The position numbers and the translations under genes are program-made. This document shows, piece by piece, positions 1-9,445 of a stretch of 46,347 nucleotides of DNA. The first letter of the stretch is position 1. Each line of letters begins with the position of its first letter. The notes below the pieces were generated by a model. That model did not search any database. It was not told where the DNA came from and worked only from the letters and a program-made list of their open reading frames with translations. The DNA lies in contig DUOK01000209.1 of NCBI GenBank assembly GCA_012838865.1, forward strand, positions 1 through 46,347, given 5' to 3'. The stretch is from Bacteroidales bacterium (GTDB taxonomy: Bacteria; Bacteroidota; Bacteroidia; Bacteroidales; Marinilabiliaceae).

Positions 1-510
1 AAATATGAGGCTGCATTGGCTGTATGGCCGGAAGAGGAAGCTATGGATGAGGCCATGGTTTTTAATATGGCAACCAGTGCACGCAGAAGTCAGAATCACG
101 AAAAGGCCCTAGAGTATTACCAGCAATCGGCTGACTTGGGTTATCGTGCTGATTTTTCTACCTATTATGTAGCTTCATCCCTCAACAATTTGGGGCGTGA
201 AAGCGAAATGGAAGAAGTTTTGGTAGAAGCACTTGAAACTTATAAGAGCAGCTCTGTTTTGGGCCACATGAAAAAAATGCTGGTGACCTACTACCTGAAG
301 CAGGGTGCCGAGCCTTTTAATCGTGCGGCGCAAATTTTGGCCTCTGCGGCCAATGCCGATCCTTCGCAGTACGACGACATTACCGAGCGTGCCAATGCCG
401 CTTTTGCTGAGTCTAAGCCCTGGTTCGAAAAGGTCATTGCTATTGACCCCGCCAACCAAAACGCCCAGGCTTCCTTGCGCGAAGTAGACAGCAGACTCTC
501 TGCCAATTAG
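1..510 (+). CDS. TPR-repeat protein, C-terminal part (5' end outside window)
   Basis: The reading frame is open from the first base (K-Y-E-A-A-L-A-V-W-P...) to the TAG at 508-510, so this is the last ~169 residues of a longer protein. The sequence has tetratricopeptide-type helical pairs (a copy around EKALEYYQQSADLGY; another before the C-terminus). The C-terminal part, with AFAESKPWFEKVIAIDPANQ, resembles the C-terminal part of the TPR lipoprotein at 6045-7205 (TFRQSMPFMERAHELRPDD), so the two are probably paralogues. TPR proteins are scaffolds; no catalytic motif is visible. A strong bidirectional terminator follows directly. Function is unknown. Confidence 0.8.
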   Translation, partial: KYEAALAVWPEEEAMDEAMVFNMATSARRSQNHEKALEYYQQSADLGYRADFSTYYVASSLNNLGRESEMEEVLVEALETYKSSSVLGHMKKMLVTYYLKQGAEPFNRAAQILASAANADPSQYDDITERANAAFAESKPWFEKVIAIDPANQNAQASLREVDSRLSAN

Positions 511-546
511 AATTACTTGGTAATATAGAAAGTTGCCATAAAAAAA

Positions 547-573
547 CACCCGTCTGAGCACATCAGACGGGTG
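547..573. terminator. Bidirectional intrinsic terminator between TPR gene and clpC
   Basis: A perfect 11-bp stem CACCCGTCTGA / TCAGACGGGTG has a 5-nt loop. It is preceded by A6 and followed by T7, so it can end transcription on both strands. It serves the plus-strand TPR gene and the minus-strand clpC, which converge here. Confidence 0.9.
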
Positions 574-599
574 TTTTTTTATGTTGCTTACAGGGCTTC

Positions 600-3146
600 T
601 TAATTTACCGCTTCATTATTCTGCGGGGGAAGTTTGGCAGAAGAGCCCTTGCTGCTGTGCGCTATGATTTTGGTGGTAATCTTCTCGGTTTTTTCGTCAA
701 AATCCACCATTATTTCATCGCCTTCGCTCACCGAGGCCTGAATAATCACCTCGGCCATTTCATCTTCGAGATACTTTTGAATGGCACGCTTAAGTGGCCG
801 TGCGCCGTACTGTATGTCAAAGCCTTTGGAGGCAATAAAGCGCTTGGCCTCGTCGGTCAGTTTCAGTTGGTAACCCAGACTCTCCACCCGGGCAAACAAA
901 CCGGCCAGTTCAATTTCAATGATTTGATGAATATCGGCTTCACTGAGGTTGTTGAAAATAATTACGTCGTCAATACGATTCAAAAACTCCGGAGCAAAGG
1001 CTTTTTTCAAGGCTTTTTCAATAATACCCTTGGCGTAGTCTCCATCGCTGTCGCTTTTTCCTCCCGGTGCAAAGCCAATGCCTCTGCCAAAATCTTTCAA
1101 TTCGCGGGTGCCGATGTTGGAGGTCATTATGATGATGGTGTTTTTGAAATCAACACGGCGGCCCAGACTGTCGGTCAGGCGACCTTCATCCAGGACCTGC
1201 AGCATGAGGTTGAATACATCGGGGTGGGCCTTTTCAATTTCGTCCAGTAAAACAACAGAGTAGGGGCGTCTGCGCACCTTCTCGGTCAACTGCCCGCCTT
1301 CTTCATAACCAATGTACCCGGGAGGGGCACCAACAAGGCGCGAAACACTGAATTTCTCCATGTATTCGCTCATGTCAATCCGAATCAGCGAATCGGTGGT
1401 GTCAAAGAGGTATTTGGCCAGAATTTTAGCCAGGTGGGTTTTACCTACGCCGGTGGGACCAAGGAATACGAAGGAGCCGATGGGGCGATTGGGATCTTTC
1501 AGGCCGGCCCGATTGCGCTGTATGGCTTTTACAATCTTTTGAATGGCTTCTTCCTGACCAATGACCTTGCCCTTGAGCTGTTCGCCCATTTGCAGCAGGC
1601 GAAAGCCTTCGGCTTGTGCCACACGTTGCACCGGTATGCCCGTCATCATAGCCACTACTTCGGCCACTTTTTCTTCATCTACGGTCTCCCGATGCTGTTG
1701 CAGATCCTGTTCCCACTTCTCTTTGGAGCGTTCCAGTTCCTCCTGTAAATGTTTTTCCTTGTCTCTGAAACTGGCTGCCAATTCAAAATTTTGGGCTTTA
1801 ACCGCTTTGATTTTATTTTCCCGCACCTCCTCGATTTGCCCTTCGAGCTTGACAATGGTTTCGGGTACCACAATGTTGGAGATGTGTACGCGCGAACCGG
1901 CTTCATCCAGGGCGTCGATGGCCTTGTCGGGCAGGTGACGATCCGAAATGTATCTTTCGGTCAGCTTAACACAGGCCGAAATGGCTTCCGGTGTATAATT
2001 AACATTGTGGTGATCTTCGTAGCGGCCTTTTATGTTGTTCAAAATAACTTCCGTTTCTTCGGGTGTGGTGGGTTCTACCATCACTTTTTGGAAGCGGCGT
2101 TCCAAGGCTCCATCCTTTTCGATGTGCTGTCGGTACTCGTCAAGTGTAGTGGCACCAATGCACTGAATTTCTCCACGTGCCAATGCCGGCTTCAGCATAT
2201 TGGCGGCATCCAGGGAGCCTGTGGCACCACCGGCTCCCACTATGGTGTGGATCTCGTCGATAAACAGGATGATGCCCGGATTTTTGGCCAGCTCGTTCAG
2301 AATGGCTTTGATGCGTTCTTCAAACTGGCCCCGGTATTTGGTGCCGGCAACAATGGATGCAAGGTCCAGGGTAACTACCCGCTTATCGAACAATACACGC
2401 GAGACCTTCCGCTCTATGATTCGCAGGGCCAGGCCTTCTGCAATGGCCGATTTACCTACCCCGGGTTCGCCAATCAAAACAGGATTGTTTTTTTTGCGGC
2501 GACTCAGGATTTGTGCCAGGCGTTCAATCTCTTTTTCACGGCCTACAATGGGGTCCAGTCTTCCTTCTTCGGCCGCTTTGGTAATGTCGATGCCAAAGTT
2601 ATCCAGTACCGGGGTTTCACTGCTGCTTTTTGCGCCGCCTGCTTTGGGACCTTCAGGATTTCCACCAAAGGGGCTGTCCTGGTCGTCATCGTCGGGCATT
2701 TGCGACCGTGCTATTGGATTTTGCTTTTGAAGCGCATGCTTCAAAGGCTGATATTTTACATTATAATCTTCCATAATCTGTGCTATTGTACTGTTGTTGT
2801 CTCTTAAAAGACCCAACAAAAGATGCAAAGTAGTTATTTTTTCGCTTTTTAGCGACTTGGCTTCCAGGTGAATCAGCTTTAGAATTTGTTCGGTTGAACG
2901 AAGCAGGGGCAGTGAAGTAGCGGCAGGTGTTGTTTGGCCACCTTTTATCTTATCTTCAATGGTTTCGCGCAACTGTTCAAAATCTACTTTCAGTTTTTCG
3001 AGTATCCTGATTGCTTTACCTTCCCGTTGCAACAACAATCCCAGCATAAGATGCTCGGGAGCAATGAACAAATTTCCCAGACGAAGCGCCTCCTCCTTAC
3101 TGTGTAAGAGGACATCCCTGACTCTTGATGAATAGTTTAATTCCAT
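600..3146 (-). CDS. clpC: ATP-dependent Clp protease ATPase subunit ClpC
   Basis: AAA+ unfoldase that feeds substrates to the ClpP peptidase in the cytoplasm. Numbered from the ATG at 3146 (848 aa), the order is: Clp-N repeats (about 1-140), a first AAA+ module with Walker A GEPGVGKSA (226-234), a UVR-type coiled segment between the modules (about 443-470, typical of ClpC and absent from ClpA), and a second AAA+ module with GPTGVGKT (563-570). The ClpP-docking tripeptide IGF is at about 690-692. A TTG 20 codons upstream is open, but it lies in a TAnnTTTG promoter box, and family members begin near the MELNYSSRV sequence, so the ATG at 3146 is preferred. Divergent from gyrA. Confidence 0.95.
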   Translation of the reverse strand: MELNYSSRVRDVLLHSKEEALRLGNLFIAPEHLMLGLLLQREGKAIRILEKLKVDFEQLRETIEDKIKGGQTTPAATSLPLLRSTEQILKLIHLEAKSLKSEKITTLHLLLGLLRDNNSTIAQIMEDYNVKYQPLKHALQKQNPIARSQMPDDDDQDSPFGGNPEGPKAGGAKSSSETPVLDNFGIDITKAAEEGRLDPIVGREKEIERLAQILSRRKKNNPVLIGEPGVGKSAIAEGLALRIIERKVSRVLFDKRVVTLDLASIVAGTKYRGQFEERIKAILNELAKNPGIILFIDEIHTIVGAGGATGSLDAANMLKPALARGEIQCIGATTLDEYRQHIEKDGALERRFQKVMVEPTTPEETEVILNNIKGRYEDHHNVNYTPEAISACVKLTERYISDRHLPDKAIDALDEAGSRVHISNIVVPETIVKLEGQIEEVRENKIKAVKAQNFELAASFRDKEKHLQEELERSKEKWEQDLQQHRETVDEEKVAEVVAMMTGIPVQRVAQAEGFRLLQMGEQLKGKVIGQEEAIQKIVKAIQRNRAGLKDPNRPIGSFVFLGPTGVGKTHLAKILAKYLFDTTDSLIRIDMSEYMEKFSVSRLVGAPPGYIGYEEGGQLTEKVRRRPYSVVLLDEIEKAHPDVFNLMLQVLDEGRLTDSLGRRVDFKNTIIIMTSNIGTRELKDFGRGIGFAPGGKSDSDGDYAKGIIEKALKKAFAPEFLNRIDDVIIFNNLSEADIHQIIEIELAGLFARVESLGYQLKLTDEAKRFIASKGFDIQYGARPLKRAIQKYLEDEMAEVIIQASVSEGDEIMVDFDEKTEKITTKIIAHSSKGSSAKLPPQNNEAVN

Positions 3147-3203
3147 ATAATTGTGTGCTTCTGTTCCTGATTTTATTCCAAATCCAGTCAACAAATTATT
3201 CTT

Positions 3204-3211
3204 CAAAAATA
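3204..3211 (-). promoter_or_regulatory. Candidate clpC promoter -7 box
   Basis: Read on the minus strand this is TATTTTTG, matching the Bacteroidota -7 consensus TAnnTTTG, about 58 nt before the clpC ATG. No good TTTG -33 element is seen at the usual 19-21 nt spacing, so support is moderate. Confidence 0.4.
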
Positions 3212-3398
3212 GTACAAATTATGCAATTATCACAGACAGATAGTTAACATCAGAGCGCAAAGACTGTTCAATAATACACCGACGTAAAAAGGGTAGGCCC
3301 GATGTTCTGAAAATCCGCTCTGGTCGCGGAGAAAATTGTTCATAATAATTGAAAACTTTTTTCACAATTACGCTTTTAATGACTAATTTAGAGCGGTG

Positions 3399-3428
3399 AA
3401 AAAAGGGTCTTTTTGCAGACCTTTTTTT
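3399..3428. promoter_or_regulatory. Terminator-like hairpin in the gyrA leader
   Basis: AAAAAAGGGTCT, a 6-nt spacer and AGACCTTTTTTT form a hairpin (5 bp GGTCT/AGACC, one bulged G, six A-T pairs) ending in a T7 tract. It lies 31 nt upstream of the gyrA ATG, where a terminator for an upstream gene is not expected. It could be a leader attenuator, the end of a short transcript, or chance. Confidence 0.4.
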
Positions 3429-3459
3429 GTGTTCCGGACTCATCAAAAGTTTTAATTAA

Positions 3460-5994
3460 ATGATTGAAGGAGATAGAATAATTAAGATTAACATCGAAGA
3501 GGAAATGAAATCTGCCTACATCGATTATTCGATGTCGGTAATAGTTTCCCGGGCGTTGCCTGATGTAAGAGACGGTATGAAGCCTGTTCACCGTCGGGTA
3601 CTTTTTGGTATGAATGAGTTGGGCATAGCCTCCAACAAGCCTTACAAAAAATCGGCCCGTATTGTTGGTGAGGTACTTGGTAAGTACCACCCGCACGGCG
3701 ACAGTTCCGTATATTATGCTATGGTGCGCATGGCGCAGCCATGGTCGATGCGCTATCCGCTGATTGACGGTCAGGGTAACTTTGGCTCAGTTGACGGCGA
3801 CAGTCCCGCTGCCATGCGTTACACCGAGGCGCGTTTGCACCGAATGGCCGAGGAGGCCTTGTTGGATATCGATAAGGATACCGTAGACTTTCAGCTGAAC
3901 TTTGACGACAGTCTAAAGGAACCTACCGTGCTGCCCACCCGCATTCCGCTTTTGCTGGTCAACGGAGCTTCTGGTATTGCAGTAGGTATGGCCACCAATA
4001 TGGCGCCACACAACCTGGTGGATACGGTCGATGCCATCATTGCCTACATTAATGACAACGACATAAGTATAGACGCCCTGGTGGACATCATTAAGGCGCC
4101 TGACTTTCCGACAGGCGGTTATATTTACGGCTACCAGGGTGTAAGGGATAGTTATGAAACGGGCAGAGGGCGTGTGATTATGCGTGCGAAGACCGATATC
4201 GAGACCGACAGCCACGGACGAGAAAAAATAATTATTTCGGAGATTCCGTATCTGGTGAATAAGGCCGAGCTCATCATTAAAATAGCCGACCTGGTCAACG
4301 ATAAGAAGATTGAAGGCATATCCAATGTGAACGATGAGTCGGATCGCGACGGTATGCGCATTGTCATTGATCTGAAGCGGGATGCCATTGCCAATGTCGT
4401 GTTGAATCACCTCTACAAATACACGCCCATGCAAACCTCCTTTGGGGTCAACAACATTGCATTGGTGAAGGGGCGTCCGGAGCTTTTGAATCTGAAAGGG
4501 CTCATCAGTAATTTTGTTGAGCACCGGCACGACGTGGTGACACGTCGTACCCGCTACGAGTTGGATCAGGCCGAGAAGCGTGCCCATATTTTGGAGGGAC
4601 TCATCATTGCCAGCGACAATATCGACGAAGTCATCCGCATCATTCGTGCTGCGCAAACTCCGGACGAGGCACGTGAGAATTTGATTGCCCGCTTTGAACT
4701 GACCGACATACAGGCCAGAGCCATTGTTGAAATGCGCTTGCGTCAGTTGACCGGTCTGGAGCAGGACAAGCTGCGTGCAGAGTATGAGAGTTTAATGAAA
4801 GAGATTCAGCGCCTTAAGGACATCCTCGAACACCTGCACTTGCGGATGGAAATCATTAAGAATGAATTGATTGAAGTTAAAACCAAGTACAACGAGGGGC
4901 GAAGAACTGAAATTGTTTATTCTTCGGAAGAGTTCAACCCCGAAGATTTCTATGCGGATGATGAAATGATCATCACCATTTCTCATTTGGGCTACATTAA
5001 GCGTACCCCCTTGACTGAGTTCAGGACCCAGAACAGGGGAGGGGTAGGCTCTAAAGGTTCTTCAACAAGGGATGAGGACTTTATTGAGCATATTTATCCC
5101 GCGTCGATGCACAACACCCTGATGTTCTTTACCAAAAAGGGCCGTTGTTTCTGGCTAAAAGTTTATGAAATTCCCGAAGGCAATAAGAGCTCGAAGGGTC
5201 GGGCCATTCAAAATTTGTTGAATATTGATCCGGACGACACCGTTAAGGCCTTTATGAAGGTGAAGCGCCTGGGAGAGGATGTTGCGTTCACCAACTCTCA
5301 TTACATTGTAATGGGAACTAAGAAAGGGGTCATTAAGAAATCCCTTCTGGCCGATTATTCCCGTCCGCGGCAGAATGGCGTTATTGCCCTCACCGTTAAG
5401 GAGGATGACGAACTCATCTCGGCCCGACTGACCAATGGCAGTAACGAAGTGTTGCTGGCTACCCGCTCGGGACGCGCCATTCGATTCAATGAATCCATCG
5501 TTCGAACCATTGGTCGTACCGGTCAGGGCGTCAGGGGGATAACGCTGGCATCTGCAAAAGACGAGGTCGTTGGCATGGTTTGTGTGAAGAATATGGAGGA
5601 AGACATCCTGGTGGTTTCTGAAAAAGGTTTCGGAAAGCGTTCTAAAATAGATGATTACCGGGTAACCAATCGGGGGGGTAAGGGTGTGAAAACCATGCGC
5701 ATTACCGATAAAACCGGGGATTTGATAGCCATTAAGAGTGTTACGGATGAGCACGACCTCATGATCATCAACCGTTCGGGAATTACCCTGAGACTGTCTG
5801 TAGCCGACATGCGCACTACCGGCCGAGCCACACAGGGTGTCCGTTTGATTAACCTGGACAAGAAACAGGATGCCATTGCCTCTGTTACGCGGGTTATGGC
5901 TGAGCAGTTGGAGGAAGAAATGCTGGAAGGAGGAGAGGGGCTTGATGCTTTAGACCAAACTGAAAATCAGGCATCAGATAATAGTGATAATTAA
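3460..5994 (+). CDS. gyrA: DNA gyrase subunit A
   Basis: Breakage-reunion subunit of DNA gyrase, which with GyrB introduces negative supercoils. 844 aa. The N-terminal topoisomerase IIA domain carries the catalytic tyrosine Tyr121 in [10 protein letters not shown]. The quinolone-resistance region reads [12 protein letters not shown], with Ser82 (E. coli Ser83 equivalent, the susceptible residue) and Tyr86 at the E. coli Asp87 position. The C-terminal beta-pinwheel begins around residue 500; a GyrA-box-like QNRGGVG is at about 524-530 and a second RGGKG occurs later. The tail is acidic. ParC was considered, but the GyrA-box and acidic tail favour GyrA. Divergent from clpC. Confidence 0.95.
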   Translation: MIEGDRIIKINIEEEMKSAYIDYSMSVIVSRALPDVRDGMKPVHRRVLFGMNELGIASNKPYKKSARIVGEVLGKYHPHGDSSVYYAMVRMAQPWSMRYPLIDGQGNFGSVDGDSPAAMRYTEARLHRMAEEALLDIDKDTVDFQLNFDDSLKEPTVLPTRIPLLLVNGASGIAVGMATNMAPHNLVDTVDAIIAYINDNDISIDALVDIIKAPDFPTGGYIYGYQGVRDSYETGRGRVIMRAKTDIETDSHGREKIIISEIPYLVNKAELIIKIADLVNDKKIEGISNVNDESDRDGMRIVIDLKRDAIANVVLNHLYKYTPMQTSFGVNNIALVKGRPELLNLKGLISNFVEHRHDVVTRRTRYELDQAEKRAHILEGLIIASDNIDEVIRIIRAAQTPDEARENLIARFELTDIQARAIVEMRLRQLTGLEQDKLRAEYESLMKEIQRLKDILEHLHLRMEIIKNELIEVKTKYNEGRRTEIVYSSEEFNPEDFYADDEMIITISHLGYIKRTPLTEFRTQNRGGVGSKGSSTRDEDFIEHIYPASMHNTLMFFTKKGRCFWLKVYEIPEGNKSSKGRAIQNLLNIDPDDTVKAFMKVKRLGEDVAFTNSHYIVMGTKKGVIKKSLLADYSRPRQNGVIALTVKEDDELISARLTNGSNEVLLATRSGRAIRFNESIVRTIGRTGQGVRGITLASAKDEVVGMVCVKNMEEDILVVSEKGFGKRSKIDDYRVTNRGGKGVKTMRITDKTGDLIAIKSVTDEHDLMIINRSGITLRLSVADMRTTGRATQGVRLINLDKKQDAIASVTRVMAEQLEEEMLEGGEGLDALDQTENQASDNSDN

Positions 5995-6006
5995 TTTAAA
6001 AGCTTT

Positions 6007-6014
6007 TAATTTTG
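6007..6014 (+). promoter_or_regulatory. Candidate -7 box for the TPR lipoprotein gene
   Basis: TAATTTTG matches TAnnTTTG and ends 30 nt before the ATG at 6045. It overlaps the end of a perfect 14-bp palindrome TTAAAAGCTTTTAA (5996-6009) just after the gyrA stop. There is no clear -33 TTTG. Confidence 0.4.
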
Positions 6015-6044
6015 GACCTACAAACAAAACAAAAATCAACAAAG

Positions 6045-7205
6045 ATGAAAAGGATACTGTTTTTATTCATGGCCGTGCTGGTTGTTGCAACCAGTTGTGC
6101 ACAAAAAGGAAAGGTAGCAGCAGCCTCTGCTTTTATTGACAACGGCGACCTGGCTGCAGCCGAGGCGCGCATTAAAGACGCTTTGGAACACGACAAAACC
6201 AAGGGCTGGCCCAGGACCTATATTGTAGCTGCCAATCTGGCTACAGCACAGTTTAAGCAGGGCGCAGGAACCGACAAAATTATTGAAGCGGCCGATCATT
6301 ACTTTACTGCTGCAGAGTTGGATCGCAAAGGTGATGAAAAAGGCCGGGGTATCGGACGTGCCGAAAAAGAAATTAAGGTGGCACTGACCTTTTTTATGCC
6401 CGAGTTTCAGAACGCCGGTATCGAAGCCTTTAACGCCAATGACTTTGAAAATGCCCTGGCTGTATTTGAAAGAGTTATCGGGCTGAATCAATTGCCTCTA
6501 TATGAAGAGGACAATATGCCCATTGATTCCGTTTTTGTTTACTATTCCGGTTTGGCAGCCAATCGTTCGCAGCAATTCGACAAAGCTGAAAAGTATTTTG
6601 AAGAGACCATCGAGTTGGGTTTCGCTGAAGGCGATGCGATATTGCTGATGCACGAGCTCTATGTAGAAAAAGGAGATTCCAGTAAAATGGCTGCGAATTT
6701 GCGTCGGGGCTTTGAGCTTTATCCCGATGACGACCGTATTTTGACGACGCTCATCAATCATTATTTGAGCACTGAGCAGAATGAGGAGGCTTTAAACTAC
6801 CTTAATGCTGCACTGGAGAAGGACCCGAACAATCCCAGCTTTTACAATGCACGTGGCGTACTTTATGATTTAAGTAAAGAATATGAAAAGGCCGAAGCCG
6901 AATACAAGAAAGCTTTGGAGCTTAGAGAAGACTATTTTGAGCCGACCTTGAACCTGGGTGTAATTTATTACAACCGTGCTGCAGAAGAAATGAATGCAGC
7001 CAACGACTTGTCTGATAATCGGGCTTACGAAGCCGCCCGTAAAGCAGCTGAGGCTACTTTCCGTCAATCAATGCCCTTTATGGAACGTGCACATGAATTG
7101 CGTCCCGATGATGTAATGGTGCTGGAGACCCTGAAGAATTTGTACTATCGTTTTGAAATGACCGACAAGTACAATGAAGTGGACAGCATTCTTAAAGGTC
7201 TCTAA
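6045..7205 (+). CDS. TPR-repeat lipoprotein
   Basis: 386 aa from the ATG at 6045; an in-frame TTG at 6012 lies in the likely promoter and would spoil the signal peptide. MKRILFLFMAVLVVATSC is a lipoprotein signal peptide with Cys18 as the lipidated residue. The mature protein is mostly tetratricopeptide helices, clearest at about 235-310 (EEALNYLNAALEKDPNNP, YEKAEAEYKKALEL). It is likely anchored in the outer or inner membrane, facing the periplasm. The C-terminal segment resembles that of the partial TPR protein at the window start. Role unknown; TPRs suggest a scaffold in an envelope complex. Confidence 0.85.
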   Translation: MKRILFLFMAVLVVATSCAQKGKVAAASAFIDNGDLAAAEARIKDALEHDKTKGWPRTYIVAANLATAQFKQGAGTDKIIEAADHYFTAAELDRKGDEKGRGIGRAEKEIKVALTFFMPEFQNAGIEAFNANDFENALAVFERVIGLNQLPLYEEDNMPIDSVFVYYSGLAANRSQQFDKAEKYFEETIELGFAEGDAILLMHELYVEKGDSSKMAANLRRGFELYPDDDRILTTLINHYLSTEQNEEALNYLNAALEKDPNNPSFYNARGVLYDLSKEYEKAEAEYKKALELREDYFEPTLNLGVIYYNRAAEEMNAANDLSDNRAYEAARKAAEATFRQSMPFMERAHELRPDDVMVLETLKNLYYRFEMTDKYNEVDSILKGL

Positions 7206-7222
7206 TAGGAGCTGATAGATAC

Positions 7223-7260
7223 ATAAATAAATCCGGGCGGAGAAACCCGGATTTATTTAT
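7223..7260 (+). terminator. Intrinsic terminator after the TPR lipoprotein gene
   Basis: A perfect 15-bp stem ATAAATAAATCCGGG / CCCGGATTTATTTAT with an 8-nt loop lies 17 nt after the stop codon. Being A/T-rich at the base on both sides, it may also act on the minus strand. The stretch 7261-7404 up to the convergent hydrolase gene shows nothing else clear. Confidence 0.8.
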
Positions 7261-7404
7261 ATATATCTTATTTATCATAATAGCAATTATAAGACAAGCG
7301 AGGTTTTTGCTGTTTCCTGCAAAACAACAGGTTTAACCCTTATTGCTGCGCCAGAATAGATTTAAAACCGAATCGCGCAATAAACAAATCAGCTGCGATT
7401 GGTA

Positions 7405-8703
7405 TCAATTCTCAAGTACAGCCAGGTCAAACAAATCGTATTCCGGCCAATTATCCGTTCTGGAAATACCGCGCTGCATCATTATGCGAATGTCGTTGGC
7501 CAACATCGGGCCTTTCCAGGTGCTCGTGTTAAAGAGTACCACATAAGAGATGTCACCGGGACGGTTCACCATCAAAACAGAAGTGCCGGCCAGTGTACCT
7601 GTACGATAGCGCTCTCCACGACGCACCCCGCGCCATCCTAATGGCTGATAACCACGCCCTACGGGCGTTGTCATCACTTCAATACTTTCGGGCGACAGAA
7701 TGTCTTCCGGATAAGGTTGACCGTCAATAGCCAGCATAAAGCGCATCAAATCGGTGGCAGAAGCAATCCATCCCCCGGCAGCACCCAGGGTCTGGATGTC
7801 GTTTCCGCCATAACTGCGCGGAACAAGTCCTTCTCTTCCCTGAAAGTCTGAAATTAAAAGACTGTTTTCTTGTTCATAATACTTTACTTCCAAGTCTTTA
7901 CGGTCTTCTTCATAACTCCCGCCCAAGGTGGCATCAAAAATACCCAAGGGATAAAAGATCTCACTTTTTATGTAGCTCTCGTAGGAATCCCCGCTTACCG
8001 TCTCAATGATTTTACCCAGAATGGCATAGCCCAAATTGGAATAAGAAGACATCGTTCCTGGTCTGAAATGCAAGCGTTTATCCAGCATGAAACAAATGAT
8101 GTCTTCATCGCTGATGGGTAAGTCTTTACCTGTGTTGCGCGCAATTACGGTAGGCATAAACATAGGATCTCCCCAACGGTTGGTCCACCCTCCCGAATGA
8201 TTCAGCAAATGCAGCACTTTGATTTCCTCTACTTTTCGATCGCGGTAACTGTCGTAAGGCGCTGCGCTTAAAATGCCTTCGGGTCCAAAAACTTTATCGT
8301 CGAGGCTCAATCGGCCGGCTTCAACCAGCTTCATAATGCCTGCCGCAGTAATCAATTTCGAAATACTGGCCACCCGAAACAAATGATAAGGCTCTACCTC
8401 CACCTCCTGCTCTTCGTCCGCATAGCCGTATCCTTTGGCAAAGACCATCTGTCCTTCACGGGCCACAGCCACGGAGGCCCCTTTCAGGTTCCATTGCCGC
8501 ATAAAACGGTTCATTTCGCGATCGATGTAACTGAAATCCTCCCCCTGCGCATAAGTGCCTGAAATCCTTACCGAAGTAGTAAGGGGTGCCGGGGGTATAA
8601 AATCGGTACCAAATGTCTGTATGGAGGGTCCTGTAAGGTATTTTACGGCCATCCCCACTATCAATCCTGCCGTTAATAACCCCGGAATGTACTTAATATG
8701 CAT
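7405..8703 (-). CDS. Serine hydrolase of the class C beta-lactamase / penicillin-binding protein family
   Basis: 432 aa. A hydrophobic N-terminal segment (about 5-24) is a signal peptide or membrane anchor. The active-site motifs of the family are in order: SxxK as Ser113-Ile-Ser-Lys116, Y-x-N as Tyr221-Ser-Asn223, and a third-motif equivalent RTGT at about 367-370 in place of KTG/HTG. Members include beta-lactamases, D,D-peptidases and esterases; the third motif with Arg argues against assuming beta-lactamase activity. The likely location is the periplasm. It stands alone on the minus strand, with terminators on both sides. Confidence 0.88.
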   Translation of the reverse strand: MHIKYIPGLLTAGLIVGMAVKYLTGPSIQTFGTDFIPPAPLTTSVRISGTYAQGEDFSYIDREMNRFMRQWNLKGASVAVAREGQMVFAKGYGYADEEQEVEVEPYHLFRVASISKLITAAGIMKLVEAGRLSLDDKVFGPEGILSAAPYDSYRDRKVEEIKVLHLLNHSGGWTNRWGDPMFMPTVIARNTGKDLPISDEDIICFMLDKRLHFRPGTMSSYSNLGYAILGKIIETVSGDSYESYIKSEIFYPLGIFDATLGGSYEEDRKDLEVKYYEQENSLLISDFQGREGLVPRSYGGNDIQTLGAAGGWIASATDLMRFMLAIDGQPYPEDILSPESIEVMTTPVGRGYQPLGWRGVRRGERYRTGTLAGTSVLMVNRPGDISYVVLFNTSTWKGPMLANDIRIMMQRGISRTDNWPEYDLFDLAVLEN

Positions 8704-8763
8704 ATTCTCGACTCAAATTTAATGCTGTCAAAAATACGGATAATTCATGAAAAAGTTATAAAA

Positions 8764-8797
8764 AAGGGCATGAAGTCTGTGGTGACTTCATGCCCTT
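8764..8797 (-). terminator. Intrinsic terminator after the redoxin gene
   Basis: Perfect 14-bp stem AAGGGCATGAAGTC / GACTTCATGCCCTT with a 6-nt loop. On the minus strand it is followed by a T-rich tract, and it lies 22 nt after the stop codon of the minus-strand redoxin gene. Confidence 0.85.
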
Positions 8798-8819
8798 GTG
8801 CTTTGTAAACGTTTAATTC

Positions 8820-9425
8820 TTATTCTTTAAACTTGATGGTGCAGCCTACAGCGCGGGTTTCGGCGGGACTCGGCTGCTCCCCTTTAAGTACTGCCTCAAT
8901 GGCTTGGGCCAGATAGCGGTCCTTTACATCTGATGCATCCTGAGGATTGTCGTCAATAGCACCAATATAGGCCACTGTAAAATGTTTTCCGTCGTTCTTC
9001 AGCAGATAAACATGTGGCGTACGGGTAGCGCCATAGGCCTTAAACAGCTGCTTATCGTCCAGCAAATAGGGAAAGTTAAATCCCTTTTCTGCTGCATTTT
9101 GTACCATGTAGGAAAAGCCGTCTTCGGCAACAATGGTCGAATCATTGGAGTTAATCGCAACTAAGGGGAATTTTCTGGGTCCAAATTCTTCCTGCAGTGC
9201 TACATAACGCTCTTCATAAAGTTTAACGTAGGGACAATGGTTACAGCTGAAAATAACGACCACTCCTTTTTGGTCGCTGTAGTCCTTAAGTGCCACCCAG
9301 CTGTTGTCTACATTCCTGAGTTTAAAGTCAGGTGCTTTATCGCCTATCTTTAACTGTGCCTGCATGGGCGAAGCCAAAATAAGCAGCAGGGCTGCGCTCA
9401 TAAATAAAATCTTCTTCATCTTCAT
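8820..9425 (-). CDS. Secreted thioredoxin-fold protein (AhpC/TSA-like redoxin)
   Basis: 201 aa with an N-terminal signal peptide (hydrophobic stretch, cleavage near MQA-QLKIGD). The redoxin fold begins at LKIGDKAPDFKL. The active site is Cys61-Asn-His-Cys64 (SCNHCPYVKLYEE), typical of the small thioredoxin-like proteins annotated as AhpC/TSA family, and a cis-proline loop is present (RTPHVYLL). A third cysteine lies near the C-terminus (VGCTIKF). Probably a periplasmic thiol-disulfide oxidoreductase or peroxidase; substrate unknown. It is followed 20 nt downstream of a second thioredoxin-like gene on the same strand, suggesting co-transcription. Confidence 0.88.
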   Translation of the reverse strand: MKMKKILFMSAALLLILASPMQAQLKIGDKAPDFKLRNVDNSWVALKDYSDQKGVVVIFSCNHCPYVKLYEERYVALQEEFGPRKFPLVAINSNDSTIVAEDGFSYMVQNAAEKGFNFPYLLDDKQLFKAYGATRTPHVYLLKNDGKHFTVAYIGAIDDNPQDASDVKDRYLAQAIEAVLKGEQPSPAETRAVGCTIKFKE

Positions 9426-9445
9426 AGTGTTTGATTGTTATTGGT

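Noticed and set aside
3147-3206. N-terminal extension of ClpC from a TTG start
   Set aside because: The TTG lies in the -7 promoter box and the extra 20 residues do not resemble ClpC N-termini; the ATG at 3146 fits the family.
3880-3945. Quinolone-resistance change in gyrA
   Set aside because: Ser82 is the susceptible residue, and Tyr86 is an aromatic at a position that is often aromatic in Bacteroidota, so no resistance is indicated.
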